A stretch of DNA of 64,000 nucleotides from Ruminococcus flavefaciens (GCF_900108555.1 NZ_FNWV01000004.1:186001-250000), one strand, 5' to 3'; counted from the first letter of the stretch, positions 46,735 through 56,672 are shown. Numbers and translations are program-made. The notes: a model not told the origin generated them from the sequence alone.

Positions 46735-48405
46735 ATGAATAACGTTAGCAAGTACACAAGACAATTCTTTGAAGCACCTAAAACCGATATGAAATGGACA
46801 CAGAGATCATATGTTGACAAAGCACCTGTATGGTGCAGCGTCGATCTCCGTGACGGAAATCAGGCTCTCATAGTACCCATGAGCCTGGGCGAAAAGCTGG
46901 AGTTTTTCAAGATGCTGGTGGATATCGGCTTCAAGGAGATTGAGATCGGCTTCCCTGCCGCTTCAGATACCGAATACAACTTCTGCCGCGCACTCATCGA
47001 ACAGGAGCTCATACCCGATGATGTTGCCATACAGGTGCTCACACAGTCCCGTGAACATATCATAGAAAAGACATTTGAAGCTCTGAAAGGCTGCAAGAAC
47101 GCAATAGTCCACCTCTACAACTCCACATCTGTAGCACAGAGAGAACAGGTGTTCCGCAAAAGCAAGGAAGAAATAACAGATATAGCAGTCAGCGGAGCAA
47201 AGCTCTGCAAGGAATACCGTGAAAGATATGAGGGCAATTTCAGGTTTGAATACTCCCCCGAAAGCTTCACAGGTACAGAGCCCGAATTCGCACTTGAAGT
47301 ATGCAATGCCGTCCTCGATGTATGGCAGCCCACGCCCGATGACAAGGTGATAATCAATCTCCCTGTTACGGTGCAGCTCTCAATGCCCCATGTATACGCA
47401 AATCAGGTGGAGTATATGTGCGAGAACCTCAGATACCGCGAGAACGTCATAGTCTCACTCCACCCCCACAACGACCGCGGCTGCGCCATAGCCGATACGG
47501 AAATGGGACTCCTTGCAGGTGCTGACCGTGTTGAGGGCACTCTCTTCGGCAACGGCGAGCGCACAGGCAATGTGGATATAATAACACTTGCTATGAATAT
47601 GTACTCACAGGGAATTGATCCCAAGCTGGAATTAGGCGATATACCGTCAATATCCGAGGTATATTCAAGGCTTACGAATATGAGCATATATGAACGCCAG
47701 CCCTATTCGGGCAAGCTGGTATTCGCAGCATTCAGCGGCTCACATCAGGACGCTATCGCAAAGGGCATGAAATGGCGCGAGGAAAAGGGCGAAACTGTCT
47801 GGAACGTGCCTTATCTCCCGCTTGATCCGAAAGATATCGGCAGAGAGTACGAATCCGATGTTATCCGCATCAACAGCCAGTCGGGCAAGGGCGGTATCGG
47901 CTATATCCTCGAAACACGCTTCGGCTACGATCTTCCGAAGAAGATGCGCGAAAATGTGGGCTATCTGGTCAAGGGCATCTCCGACCGCGATCACAGGGAG
48001 CTTCTCCCCGACGAGGTATACAGTATATTCAAAGAAAACTACGTGGATATCATCTCGCCTATCGAGATCACGGAAACTCACTTCAAACAGCGTGACGGCA
48101 TCGAAGCTTCTGTCAGCTTCAAGTACAAGGGCAGAAAAGTCACAGCTGCCAATACAGGTAACGGTCGTCTTGACGCTGTCAGCAACGCTATACGCTCATA
48201 CACAGGTCTGGACTACAGCCTTAATACCTACTCCGAACACGCTCTCGAAGTCGGTTCGGCATCGAAGGCTGTATCCTATGTTGAGATAGTTGCAGGAAAC
48301 GGCATGAGCTTCTGGGGAACAGGTATCGACAACGATATCATCACTTCTTCCGTTAAGGCTCTTGTCAGCGCGGTAAACAATATGCTTACAAAAAATCTGA
48401 CATAA
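46735..48405 (+). CDS. leuA: 2-isopropylmalate synthase (LeuA2 type)
   Basis: First committed step of leucine synthesis: acetyl-CoA plus 2-ketoisovalerate. The 556 residues match the long LeuA2 type. The TIM barrel has WCSVDLRDGNQAL with the metal Asp, and SLHPHNDRGCAIAD with metal His residues. The C-terminal LeuA regulatory dimer domain (about 420-556) binds leucine for feedback inhibition. GGAGG precedes the ATG. Controlled by the T-box upstream. Confidence 0.95.
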   Translation: MNNVSKYTRQFFEAPKTDMKWTQRSYVDKAPVWCSVDLRDGNQALIVPMSLGEKLEFFKMLVDIGFKEIEIGFPAASDTEYNFCRALIEQELIPDDVAIQVLTQSREHIIEKTFEALKGCKNAIVHLYNSTSVAQREQVFRKSKEEITDIAVSGAKLCKEYRERYEGNFRFEYSPESFTGTEPEFALEVCNAVLDVWQPTPDDKVIINLPVTVQLSMPHVYANQVEYMCENLRYRENVIVSLHPHNDRGCAIADTEMGLLAGADRVEGTLFGNGERTGNVDIITLAMNMYSQGIDPKLELGDIPSISEVYSRLTNMSIYERQPYSGKLVFAAFSGSHQDAIAKGMKWREEKGETVWNVPYLPLDPKDIGREYESDVIRINSQSGKGGIGYILETRFGYDLPKKMRENVGYLVKGISDRDHRELLPDEVYSIFKENYVDIISPIEITETHFKQRDGIEASVSFKYKGRKVTAANTGNGRLDAVSNAIRSYTGLDYSLNTYSEHALEVGSASKAVSYVEIVAGNGMSFWGTGIDNDIITSSVKALVSAVNNMLTKNLT

Positions 48406-48470
48406 TGCACAAACCAACACATCAAAAATATATCAAGCAGTCAAAAAATTCTGAAATACACTGTGCCTTA

Positions 48471-48499
48471 TTGATTTTATCGCCCCAAAGTGATATAAT
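48471..48499 (+). promoter_or_regulatory. Promoter before the ilvB leader
   Basis: TTGATT (48471-48476), 17 bp, TATAAT (48494-48499), giving a transcript that starts just before the leader peptide. Confidence 0.8.
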
Positions 48500-48531
48500 A
48501 CAAATATATTAATCAGTAAGGAGCGAGAATA

Positions 48532-48639
48532 ATGAGAACTGTATTCAAAGCCACAGGTCATGTCATTATTTCAGGCGCAGTCAGCACTGTATCTGACTGT
48601 AAATTCTTTTCGTTCTGTCCGAAAGCCGCTCTTGCCTGA
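48532..48639 (+). CDS. Putative 35-residue leader peptide of ilvB
   Basis: ATG 48532, with AAGGAG seven to twelve bases upstream, encodes MRTVFKATGHVIISGAVSTV plus a 15-residue tail ending PKAALA. It contains four Val, two Ile and one Leu. It lies between its own promoter and a terminator before ilvB, the arrangement of ribosome-mediated attenuators. CGTTCTGTC (48611-48619) in its 3' part can pair with the terminator arm. Confidence 0.7.
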   Translation: MRTVFKATGHVIISGAVSTVSDCKFFSFCPKAALA

Positions 48640-48670
48640 TAAAAGTATATCTTATGCAAAGAAGCTTTGA

Positions 48671-48697
48671 CCTCCGACAGAATGTCGGAGGTTTTTT
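48671..48697 (+). terminator. Attenuator terminator before ilvB
   Basis: CCTCCGACA, GAA, TGTCGGAGG, then TTTTTTG. GACAGAATG (48676-48684) can alternatively pair with 48611-48619 (nine pairs, one G-U), which would destroy the terminator. Confidence 0.85.
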
Positions 48698-48744
48698 GTT
48701 TACACATATTATTACCAACAATAAATAAAAAAGGATCGGATCAT

Positions 48745-50427
48745 ATGAAGATATCAGGTGCAAAAATAGTTGTTGAAATACTGATCGAACAGGGCTGTGA
48801 TACTATATTCGGCTATCCCGGCGGTCAGGTAATAGATCTTTTTGACGAGCTTTATACCGCAAAGGAGCGTATCAGACATATACTTACCGCTGATGAGCAG
48901 GGAGCTGCTCATGCTGCCGACGGCTATGCAAGATCAACAGGAAAAGTAGGCGTTGTCATCGCTACATCGGGTCCCGGAGCTACAAACCTTGTAACAGGCA
49001 TAGCTACCGCTTATCTTGACTCTGTACCAATGGTCGCTATCACAGGAAACGTTTCCTGCGACTTTATCGGACGCGACAGCTTTCAGGAAGTTGACATCGT
49101 AGGCATAACCATGCCTATTACCAAGCATAATTTCATAGTTAAGGATATCAAGGACCTTGCCGACACTCTCCGTACTGCCTTCAAAATAGCAAAATCAGGC
49201 AGGCCCGGACCTGTACTTGTGGATATCCCAAAGGATATACAGCTTGCACAGTATGAGTTCGAGGCTAATGCTCAGCCTGTTATCCCTTATCCCCTTATCT
49301 TTTCATCGGAACAGAAGCTGAAAAAGGCTGCCGAGCTTATCAACGCTTCCGAAAGACCTTATATCTACTTCGGCGGCGGTATCATAAACGGCAAGGCTTC
49401 CGCACAGATAATGGCTCTTGCTGAAAAAATAGACGCACCTATGGGCTGCTCGCTCATGGGACTATCCGCAGTCCCCTCAGACTATCCCCGTTTTCTCGGT
49501 ATGCAGGGCAGACACGGACATTATGCATCGACAGTTGCCGAGGACGAGGCTGATCTTATCATCACCCTCGGTGCAAGGTTCAGTGACCGCTCCACATGGG
49601 AGACCAGCAGGTCACTGAAAAAATTCAGCATAATCCATATTGATATAGACGGCGCAGAGCTCAACAAGAATATCCCTGCCGACCTGTCCATACGCGGCGA
49701 TATCCTCGATGCTGTGGAGCGTCTCACTGCTATGATAGACGAGAAAAAGCACCCTGCATGGACTTCGCGTATCACTAAGCTGAAAGAAGAGGAAAAACGC
49801 CTTACCAAGGCTGCACGCAAGAAGATAAAGGGCAAGCTTAACCCTTACGATATGATCGATACCATAAGCTCATACGCTCCCGATGATGCCATCGTAGTCA
49901 CTGACGTAGGTCAGCATCAGATGTGGACTGCTCAGAGATATCCCCTCAAAAAGCCCCGTACATTCCTTTCGAGCGGCGGTCTCGGCACAATGGGCTACGG
50001 TCTCGGCGCAGCTATCGGAGCTGCAATGGCAACGGGAAAGAGGATAGTTCTTTTTACAGGTGACGGCAGCTTCGGAATGGACCTTAATGAGCTTGCTACA
50101 GCCGTATCTCAGGAACTGCCCATAACCATAGTTATTATGGATAACGGCGTTCTGGGAATGGTAAGACAGTGGCAGACACTTTACCTCGACAAACACTATT
50201 CAAATACGACTCTCGACCGCAAAACGGACTTCGTAAAGCTTGCGGAAGCCTTCGGTGCAGAGGGCGGACGCGCCTGCGACACTAAACAGCTGAAAAAGCT
50301 GGCTGAAAAAGCCTTTTCGTGCAGCGGACCTTTCGTCATCGACTGTGCAGTTGACAGCGATGAATTCGTACTTCCGATGCTTCCCCCAAGCGGTTCGGTA
50401 GACGATATTATTACCGAGATCAAGTGA
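48745..50427 (+). CDS. ilvB: Acetolactate synthase large subunit
   Basis: ThDP- and FAD-dependent enzyme of 560 residues that makes acetolactate for valine/leucine or acetohydroxybutyrate for isoleucine. The catalytic Glu is Glu51 in TADEQGAAHAADGYAR. The ThDP motif is GDGSFGMDLNELATA...MDNGVLGMV. I start at ATG 48745, after AAAGGATC; the frame opens earlier, but that would begin inside the attenuator terminator. Confidence 0.95.
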   Translation: MKISGAKIVVEILIEQGCDTIFGYPGGQVIDLFDELYTAKERIRHILTADEQGAAHAADGYARSTGKVGVVIATSGPGATNLVTGIATAYLDSVPMVAITGNVSCDFIGRDSFQEVDIVGITMPITKHNFIVKDIKDLADTLRTAFKIAKSGRPGPVLVDIPKDIQLAQYEFEANAQPVIPYPLIFSSEQKLKKAAELINASERPYIYFGGGIINGKASAQIMALAEKIDAPMGCSLMGLSAVPSDYPRFLGMQGRHGHYASTVAEDEADLIITLGARFSDRSTWETSRSLKKFSIIHIDIDGAELNKNIPADLSIRGDILDAVERLTAMIDEKKHPAWTSRITKLKEEEKRLTKAARKKIKGKLNPYDMIDTISSYAPDDAIVVTDVGQHQMWTAQRYPLKKPRTFLSSGGLGTMGYGLGAAIGAAMATGKRIVLFTGDGSFGMDLNELATAVSQELPITIVIMDNGVLGMVRQWQTLYLDKHYSNTTLDRKTDFVKLAEAFGAEGGRACDTKQLKKLAEKAFSCSGPFVIDCAVDSDEFVLPMLPPSGSVDDIITEIK

Positions 50428-50437
50428 GGTGACAGTT

Positions 50438-50938
50438 ATGGATCAGTATGTAATCGGAGTTATAGTAGCAAACGTATCAGGTGTACTTTCACGAGTTTCG
50501 GGAATGTTCACACGCCGCGGCTTCAATATCGACAGCCTTACCGTTGGCGAGACCGAGTCAAGCGGATTTTCAAGAATAACTATCGCCTTTCACGGCGATG
50601 AGGATATAAAGGAGCGTATACTGCACCAGCTCCAGAAGCTCTACGACGTAAGAGAAGTAGAGGTAATGGACAAGAACGAAACTGTAATACGCGAGCTGCT
50701 GCTCATAAAGGTAAGAAACAAGGCCGATATCCGACAGGATATTATGACTGCCGTTGAGATATTCCGCTCAAAGATAGTGGACTACTCCCCTTCTTCACTT
50801 ACCTGCGAGCTCACAGGCGAGACCTCGAAGATAGACGCATTTATCGAGCTTCTGAAACCATTCGGCATAATGGAGATGTGCCGCACGGGTATCGTGGCTA
50901 TAGAGCGCGGCGAGAACTGCCTCAAAACAGTGAAATAA
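50438..50938 (+). CDS. ilvN: Acetolactate synthase small (regulatory) subunit
   Basis: A 166-residue regulatory subunit. The N-terminal ACT domain (VIVANVSGVLSRVSGMFTRRGFNI) binds valine, and the C-terminal domain activates IlvB. ATG 50438 has GAGGTGA upstream that overlaps the ilvB stop, indicating coupling. Confidence 0.94.
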   Translation: MDQYVIGVIVANVSGVLSRVSGMFTRRGFNIDSLTVGETESSGFSRITIAFHGDEDIKERILHQLQKLYDVREVEVMDKNETVIRELLLIKVRNKADIRQDIMTAVEIFRSKIVDYSPSSLTCELTGETSKIDAFIELLKPFGIMEMCRTGIVAIERGENCLKTVK

Positions 50939-50989
50939 AACGCAGATGGTCTGTGTAAAGACCAATATATATGAAAGAAGCGTGTAAAA

Positions 50990-52258
50990 ATGGCAATGAC
51001 AATGACGCAGAAGATACTTGCGGCTCATTCGGGCAAGGAGTCCGTCAGCGCAGGAGAGCTTATCCTCGCAGACCTTGATCTCGTTCTCGGAAACGATATC
51101 ACCTCTCCCGTAGCTATAAAGGAGTTCGCAAAGCTTGGCAAGGACAGCGTGTTCGACAAAAACAAAGTCACAATGGTCATGGATCACTTCGCACCGAATA
51201 AGGACATAAAAGCGGCGGAGCAGTGCAAGATGTGCCGTGATTTCTGCAATGATATGGAAGTCACCCATTTTTACGACGTTGGAGAAATGGGAATTGAACA
51301 CGCCCTGCTCCCCGAAAAAGGACTTGTCACAGCAGGCAATGTTGTCATCGGCGCAGATTCACACACCTGTACCTACGGTGCTCTCGGAGCGTTCTCAACA
51401 GGCGTAGGCTCTACGGATATGGCTTGCGGCATGGCTGTAGGCAAAGCATGGTTCAAAGTGCCCTCGGCTATAAAGTTTGACCTTACAGGCAGTCTCCGCA
51501 GGTACGTTTCGGGCAAGGACGTTATCCTCCACATTATCGGTAAAATAGGCGTTGACGGCGCACTTTACCGCTCTATGGAGTTCACAGGCGTGGGACTTTC
51601 CTCGCTTTCAATGGCTGACCGCCTCTGCATAGCAAATATGGCTATCGAAGCAGGTGCAAAGAACGGCATTTTTGAAGTCGATGATATCACCCTTGACTAT
51701 ATCCGCGAGCACGGCAGCGCAGAGCCTGTCGTATACAAGGCTGACCCCGATGCGGAGTACGATGAAGTTATAAATATTGACCTTTCGCAGATAGAGCCTA
51801 CCGTGGCTTTTCCCCATCTTCCCGAAAATGCAAGAACATTCGACAACATAGATGAAATCAGGATAGATCAGGTAGTTATCGGCTCATGCACAAACGGCAG
51901 ACTTGAGGACCTTATAGCTGCCGCTGAGATAATGAAAGGACACAAAGTAGCTAAAAACGTCCGCGTTATCATTATCCCCGCAACTCAGCAGATATACCTT
52001 GACGCAATGGAAATGGGACTTCTCCGCACCTTTATCGAAAGCGGCGCAGTAGTCTCAACGCCTACCTGCGGTCCGTGTTTAGGCGGATATATGGGCATAC
52101 TTGCCGCAGGAGAAAGGGCTGTCACCACCACTAACCGCAATTTCGTAGGACGTATGGGACACCCCGAGTCTGAGGTATACCTTGCAAGTCCTGCAACTGC
52201 CGCAGCAAGTGCGCTTACAGGCAGGATAACAAGTCCGTGGGAGGTAATGAAAGAATGA
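50990..52258 (+). CDS. leuC: 3-isopropylmalate dehydratase large subunit
   Basis: Aconitase-family [4Fe-4S] enzyme, 422 residues, that isomerises 2- to 3-isopropylmalate with LeuD. The cluster cysteines are in VIGSCTNGR and [32 protein letters not shown] is the conserved substrate region. It is the HACN/LeuC2 short type, not the 470-residue enterobacterial type. Homoaconitase activity cannot be excluded from sequence, but context supports leucine. Confidence 0.93.
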   Translation: MAMTMTQKILAAHSGKESVSAGELILADLDLVLGNDITSPVAIKEFAKLGKDSVFDKNKVTMVMDHFAPNKDIKAAEQCKMCRDFCNDMEVTHFYDVGEMGIEHALLPEKGLVTAGNVVIGADSHTCTYGALGAFSTGVGSTDMACGMAVGKAWFKVPSAIKFDLTGSLRRYVSGKDVILHIIGKIGVDGALYRSMEFTGVGLSSLSMADRLCIANMAIEAGAKNGIFEVDDITLDYIREHGSAEPVVYKADPDAEYDEVINIDLSQIEPTVAFPHLPENARTFDNIDEIRIDQVVIGSCTNGRLEDLIAAAEIMKGHKVAKNVRVIIIPATQQIYLDAMEMGLLRTFIESGAVVSTPTCGPCLGGYMGILAAGERAVTTTNRNFVGRMGHPESEVYLASPATAAASALTGRITSPWEVMKE

Positions 52259-52746
52259 AATACAAAGGAAATGTTATAAAATACGGCGATAACGTTGATA
52301 CAGACGTTATTATCCCTGCACGTTACCTCAATACCAGCGACCATGCCGAGCTTGCAAGCCACTGCATGGAGGACTTGGATAAAACCTTTGTGAGCCGTGT
52401 TCAGAACGGTGATATCATAGTTGCAGGTCAGAATTTCGGCTGCGGCTCGTCCCGTGAACACGCTCCCATAGCTATAAAAGTAAGCGGAGTCTCTCTCGTT
52501 ATCGCAAAGAGCTTTGCCCGTATATTCTACCGCAACGCCATAAATATCGGACTTGCTATCGTGGAATGTCCTGCGGCAGCCGAGGAGATATCCGAGGGCG
52601 ATAAGGTGGAAGCCGACCTTGATAACGGTATCATACGCAATATTACTACAGGCAGGGAGTACAAAACAGCTCCTTTCCCAGAATTCATACAAAATATAAT
52701 CGAAAACGGCGGACTTATGCAGTCTATTTCCAACGGTACATTCTGA
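52255..52746 (+). CDS. leuD: 3-isopropylmalate dehydratase small subunit
   Basis: A 163-residue swivelling domain partner of LeuC. It has [16 protein letters not shown] and [15 protein letters not shown], the substrate loop. The ATG overlaps the leuC stop (ATGA); GAGG lies upstream inside leuC. Confidence 0.95.
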   Translation: MKYKGNVIKYGDNVDTDVIIPARYLNTSDHAELASHCMEDLDKTFVSRVQNGDIIVAGQNFGCGSSREHAPIAIKVSGVSLVIAKSFARIFYRNAINIGLAIVECPAAAEEISEGDKVEADLDNGIIRNITTGREYKTAPFPEFIQNIIENGGLMQSISNGTF

Positions 52747-52756
52747 GGAAACGTAA

Positions 52757-53173
52757 ATGATAGCAAAAATAATCGTAAAATGTATCATTTACAATAAAAA
52801 ACTCAACCGATTTCTTCTGATAAAACGCTGTGAAAGCGATGACACAGGCGCGGATACATGGGAAAATGCAGGCGGTAATATCGAGAACGGAGAGACTCCC
52901 GAGGAAGCGATAAAAAGAGAAGTCAGAGAAGAAACAGGCATTACTGATATAAGGATAGGCAAAATCGCTTATGTTGCGATCTTAAACCATGAGCTTCCCG
53001 ACCTGCTCATAGTATATCTGTGCGAAACAGATGAAAAGGACGTAAGGCTCAGCTTTGAGCACAGCTCCTTTGTATGGGCTGACGAGCAGCAGTGCAGGTC
53101 TTTGCTCCCCACGGAGATAATCAGCGATTTTGAGAAAAACAATGTATTTGATATCCTGAAGGGCGGCACCTGA
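52757..53173 (+). CDS. Nudix hydrolase
   Basis: A 138-residue Nudix protein with a complete box, GGNIENGETPEEAIKREVREETGI (written without its flanks), matching GX5EX7REUXEEXGU. It hydrolyses a nucleoside-diphosphate-linked substrate that cannot be inferred. It starts ten bases after leuD and is probably cotranscribed, although no link to leucine synthesis is known. Confidence 0.9.
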   Translation: MIAKIIVKCIIYNKKLNRFLLIKRCESDDTGADTWENAGGNIENGETPEEAIKREVREETGITDIRIGKIAYVAILNHELPDLLIVYLCETDEKDVRLSFEHSSFVWADEQQCRSLLPTEIISDFEKNNVFDILKGGT

Positions 53174-53218
53174 TTTCCGCCCGAACACGTTAAATCTAAT
53201 TAAATTACGGAGATAAAT

Positions 53219-53869
53219 ATGACAGACATCAACTGCCTTCTTGCAGGACTTACGCGGCTGCTCGGTCCTCTGCTCCTGCTGATATTCTGGCACAAAAAAA
53301 CGGGCGCACGTATACTCCCTGCCCCTGTTGCACTTGTGGTATGCTTCCCTGTTTTTATCGTTGCGGGAGCTATCCGCTCAGGCTTTGACCACAGCGACTG
53401 GATAGCCTTCCATATACAGCAGGGACTGCTCTACGGCATATTTGAAGAGGGCGCGAAGTTCCTTGTGCTGCGATACCTGCTCACCTCCTATGACGACCGC
53501 AAAGACGCTGTTACCTACGGCATAGGTCACAGTGCCTTTGAGGAATTCGGTGCAGGAATGGCTTGCTTTAACCTTATAGGCACAGGCAGAGCAGCTGCCG
53601 ACATTTTCCCTGTGAATTTATTTTCATTCATTGAGGGCTCCGCATTCTGCATTGCTGTGACTATTCTCATATTCTACGGCATACAGATGAACAAATCAAA
53701 GCTCATGCTGCCATTAGCCATGCTTCTGCACTTTATCAGCAATTTCATCGGCGGAGCTCTGGGGCAGCCATATTCTGCCATATTGGATACTCTTATAACG
53801 GCAGGCATATGCTATGCTGCATACCGCTGCTATAAGGCACTGGAAACTCAATCAGAAAACCAGTGGTAA
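53219..53869 (+). CDS. YhfC-family intramembrane protease-like protein
   Basis: A 216-residue membrane protein with about six helices. The motif GIFEEGAKFLVLRYL, a conserved HSAFEE-type GIGHSAFEEFGAG and a late LLHFISNFIGG place it with YhfC/PrsW-like glutamic intramembrane proteases. Glu and His positions lie in the membrane as expected. The substrate is unknown. ACGGAG precedes the ATG. It interrupts leuD and leuB. Confidence 0.8.
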   Translation: MTDINCLLAGLTRLLGPLLLLIFWHKKTGARILPAPVALVVCFPVFIVAGAIRSGFDHSDWIAFHIQQGLLYGIFEEGAKFLVLRYLLTSYDDRKDAVTYGIGHSAFEEFGAGMACFNLIGTGRAAADIFPVNLFSFIEGSAFCIAVTILIFYGIQMNKSKLMLPLAMLLHFISNFIGGALGQPYSAILDTLITAGICYAAYRCYKALETQSENQW

Positions 53870-53922
53870 GCTGTCGGAAACGTTTATCAAGCGAGGATAA
53901 CTCGCTTTGAATATATCTTTCA

Positions 53923-53951
53923 GCTGTCAGGAAGCATTAATGGCTGACAGC
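53923..53951. repeat. Inverted repeat before leuB
   Basis: GCTGTCAG (53923-53930) and CTGACAGC (53944-53951) form an 8-bp stem. A smaller AGCGAG/CTCGCT stem lies at 53890-53906. No T-tract follows, so an mRNA-stability or processing role is as likely as termination. Confidence 0.6.
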
Positions 53952-53973
53952 CGAAAACAGAAAGGGTGATATT

Positions 53974-55047
53974 ATGAGATTTAAAGTAGCATTGTTAAAG
54001 GGCGACGGAATAGGTCCCGAAATAGTGGACAGTGCCGTTGCGGTACTCAAAAAGGTAGCCGATAAATTCGGTCACGAATTCGTTTTCACGCCATACCTAA
54101 TAGGCGGCTGTGCCATTGATGAAATGGGCGTACCTCTCCCCCCTGAGACAATAGAAGGCTGTCTGGAGTCTGACAGCATACTTCTCGGTTCTGTAGGCGG
54201 TCCCAAGTGGGACGACCAACCCGGTGATAACCGTCCCGAAAAGGCTCTCCTCGGTATCCGTGAAGCTCTTGGACTATTTACCAACCTGCGCCCTGCAAAG
54301 CTGTACCCTGCTCTCCGCGAAGCTTCTCCGCTGAAAGATGATGTCATCGGCAGTGGATTTGATATAATGATAGTCCGCGAGCTCACAGGCGGTATATACT
54401 TCGGCGACCGCGGCTACCGCGAGGGAAAGTACGGCAAAGAAGCCTACGATACAGAAGCTTATAGTGTCACCGAGATAGAGCGTATAGGCAGAGTTGCCTT
54501 TGAAACTGCCATGAAGCGCAGAAAACGCCTTTGCAGCATCGACAAGGCTAATGTTCTCGAATCCTCAAGGCTCTGGCGCAAGACCATGCATGAGCTCGCA
54601 TTGAAATACCCCAATGTAAAATACACAGATATGATCGTTGACAACGCCGCAATGCAGCTGATACGCGATCCCCAGCAGTTTGACGTTATCGTTACATCAA
54701 ATATGTTCGGAGATATACTTTCAGATGAAGCTTCACAGTTAACAGGCTCTATCGGTATGCTGGCTTCTGCATCGCTGGGAGCTTCAAAGCGCGGTATGTT
54801 CGAGCCTATACACGGTTCTGCGCCCGATATCGCAGGAAAAAATCAGGCAAACCCTATAGCTGCTATCCTTTCGGGAGCAATGATGCTCCGCTATTCCGCA
54901 GGTCTTTCCGAAGAAGCAGATGCTATTGAAGCGGCAGTGGAAAAGGCTCTCGCAAAAGGCTGCCGCACAGCTGATATCCGAGGCAGCAGCAGAGAAACAC
55001 CTCTTACCTGTACCCAGATGACACAGGCAATACTTGAAGTTCTTTAA
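53974..55047 (+). CDS. leuB: 3-isopropylmalate dehydrogenase
   Basis: NAD-dependent oxidative decarboxylase, 357 residues, third step of leucine synthesis. It has [24 protein letters not shown], the substrate Arg region, and the metal Asp motif [38 protein letters not shown] [18 protein letters not shown] follows. AAAGGGTG precedes the ATG. Last gene of the leucine run. Confidence 0.96.
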   Translation: MRFKVALLKGDGIGPEIVDSAVAVLKKVADKFGHEFVFTPYLIGGCAIDEMGVPLPPETIEGCLESDSILLGSVGGPKWDDQPGDNRPEKALLGIREALGLFTNLRPAKLYPALREASPLKDDVIGSGFDIMIVRELTGGIYFGDRGYREGKYGKEAYDTEAYSVTEIERIGRVAFETAMKRRKRLCSIDKANVLESSRLWRKTMHELALKYPNVKYTDMIVDNAAMQLIRDPQQFDVIVTSNMFGDILSDEASQLTGSIGMLASASLGASKRGMFEPIHGSAPDIAGKNQANPIAAILSGAMMLRYSAGLSEEADAIEAAVEKALAKGCRTADIRGSSRETPLTCTQMTQAILEVL

Positions 55048-55337
55048 ATTATGTTATGAGTTCGCATGAACCTATTCATAGTTTTTTAGAATATCTTCAT
55101 TCTGTTTTTTATCATTCGCAGCACTTTCTGTTCGTTAAAAATAATACTAAGATACAGTGCTGTGATCCTTTTACAGCTCCCGTGCACACTTGCTGCGGCA
55201 GCTGAGATTTCCCTTAATACAGGCAAATTCGCAAATTATCCCTTTCCTGATATTCTCTAATTTCAAATGAAAATATGCTAAAATATGCAAAAGAATATAC
55301 GTCAGGATACATATGATAAAGTTTTAACTTTATCCTC
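55048..55337. other. Non-coding gap after leuB
   Basis: I find no gene. A weak nested stem near 55055-55080 (GTTC/GAAC within TATGA/TCATA), followed by TTTTTT, may terminate leuB. The rest is AT-rich with no recognised RNA. Confidence 0.5.
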
Positions 55338-55366
55338 TTGACAAAGCTCGCAAAAGTGATTATTAT
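55338..55366 (+). promoter_or_regulatory. SigA-type promoter of the acidic lipoprotein gene
   Basis: TTGACA (55338-55343), 17 bp, TATTAT (55361-55366). Confidence 0.87.
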
Positions 55367-55420
55367 ATGCATATACCAGCAATCAACAAACAATTTTCTT
55401 TCACGAAAAGGAGAATAAAA

Positions 55421-56164
55421 ATGAAAAAGGGTTTATATGGATTTACAGCATTCGTTATGGCATTAACACTTGTAGGCTGCGGCGCAGACAAGAACAAGTC
55501 TTCCGACAAGGAAAGCAAGTCCTCAAAAGCTACAGCTCTCTCAGATGAAAAGAAAGACACAAAAACAGACTCCAAAAAGTCTGAAAGTGCCGCAAACATA
55601 CCTGATATCAAGGAATATGCAGGCGAATACAGAAAAAACGGTCACGGTTCATGGGGTGATCTCCCAGAAGATCTAAAGCCTGACAATATCGAGGAAGCTC
55701 TCAAAAATGATCCTATGACCATTTCCGAGGACGGTATACTTCACTTCTGCGGACAGGATTACAAGCTTGTTGCAGAGGGCGAAGACGACGGTGCTAATAT
55801 CTACAGTGTTGACGGAAGCGACTTTGACTTCAAGAAATACTGCAAGTCAAGCTCAAAGTACGTTGCCAAGAACTATGAAGGTCCTGTATTCCTCACCGAG
55901 GAAGAAACACACATGACTTTCAACGGCGAAGATGTATCTTACGTTAATTTACTGTTATATATCTCACCTAAGGGCGACACATCATGCCCTGAGTATATCT
56001 CTTTCGAGCTTAAAAACGGCGACGATGACGACGACTGGTCATCAGAATGGGACGATTGGGACGATGACTCAGACTGGGACTGGGACGACGAAGACGAAAG
56101 CACAGAAGAAGAAAATAATAATACAAACAATGACAGAGCGCGTAAGCAGGTAAGTTTTGGCTAA
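55421..56164 (+). CDS. Lipoprotein with Asp/Trp-rich tail
   Basis: A 247-residue exported protein with a lipobox LVGC (Cys near 19). A Lys/Ser/Asp-rich linker follows (about 22-65), then a small folded domain (about 70-205) with no family that I recognise. The last 45 residues are extraordinarily acidic, alternating Asp and Trp (DDDDDW, WDDWDDDSDWDWDDEDE), then Asn-rich. AAAAGGAG precedes ATG 55421. The tail may bind calcium, polycation or cell-wall polymer; this is inference. Confidence 0.8.
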   Translation: MKKGLYGFTAFVMALTLVGCGADKNKSSDKESKSSKATALSDEKKDTKTDSKKSESAANIPDIKEYAGEYRKNGHGSWGDLPEDLKPDNIEEALKNDPMTISEDGILHFCGQDYKLVAEGEDDGANIYSVDGSDFDFKKYCKSSSKYVAKNYEGPVFLTEEETHMTFNGEDVSYVNLLLYISPKGDTSCPEYISFELKNGDDDDDWSSEWDDWDDDSDWDWDDEDESTEEENNNTNNDRARKQVSFG

Positions 56165-56194
56165 GCTCGCGCTCATCAGAACGGAGGAATAATT

Positions 56195-56581
56195 ATGATC
56201 AAGATCAGCACAGACAGAGCCCCTGCGGCAATAGGACCTTATTCACAGGCTATCGTCTCACACGGAATGGTCTACACAAGCGGTCAGATAGCTATCGATC
56301 CTGCTACCAATACCGTTAAGGGCACTACTATCGAGGAACAGACAGAGCAGATAATGAAGAATATCCAGGCAATTCTTGAAGAAGCAAGCTCAAGTTTTGA
56401 TCTGGCTGTAAAGACTACCTGTTTCCTTGCTGATATGAATGACTTTGCTGCTTTCAACGAGATATACGGCAGATACTTCACATCTGTCCCTGCAAGAAGC
56501 TGCGTTGCAGTAAAAACGCTCCCAAAGGGCGTACTTGCAGAAGTCGAGGTAATAGCAGAGACAGCTGATTATTCCTATTGA
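56195..56581 (+). CDS. ridA: RidA-family enamine/imine deaminase
   Basis: A 128-residue YjgF/RidA protein that hydrolyses reactive enamines and imines from PLP enzymes. It has PAAIGPYSQA, TSGQIAIDP, and the catalytic Arg in PARSCVAVKTLPKGVLAEVE. It protects branched-chain and other PLP pathways, which fits the nearby leucine genes. GGAGG precedes the ATG. Confidence 0.95.
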   Translation: MIKISTDRAPAAIGPYSQAIVSHGMVYTSGQIAIDPATNTVKGTTIEEQTEQIMKNIQAILEEASSSFDLAVKTTCFLADMNDFAAFNEIYGRYFTSVPARSCVAVKTLPKGVLAEVEVIAETADYSY

Positions 56582-56599
56582 TACGGACATATCATATAT

Positions 56600-56633
56600 T
56601 CAGGGGCGGAAAATATCCGCCCCTGATTTTTTG
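56600..56633 (+). terminator. Intrinsic terminator after ridA
   Basis: CAGGGGCGG, AAAATAT, CCGCCCCTG, then ATTTTTTG. Confidence 0.93.
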
Positions 56634-56672
56634 TGCCTTTTTGCTGTCATATCAGCGAAAAAAGTATTTTAC

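Noticed and set aside
48667..48744. N-terminal extension of ilvB
   Set aside because: It would start within the attenuator terminator and has no ribosome site; the ATG at 48745 gives the family's usual start.
51985..52788. Long antisense frame (267 codons) opposite leuC/leuD
   Set aside because: leuC and leuD are unmistakable on the plus strand; the antisense frame has no family features or ribosome site.
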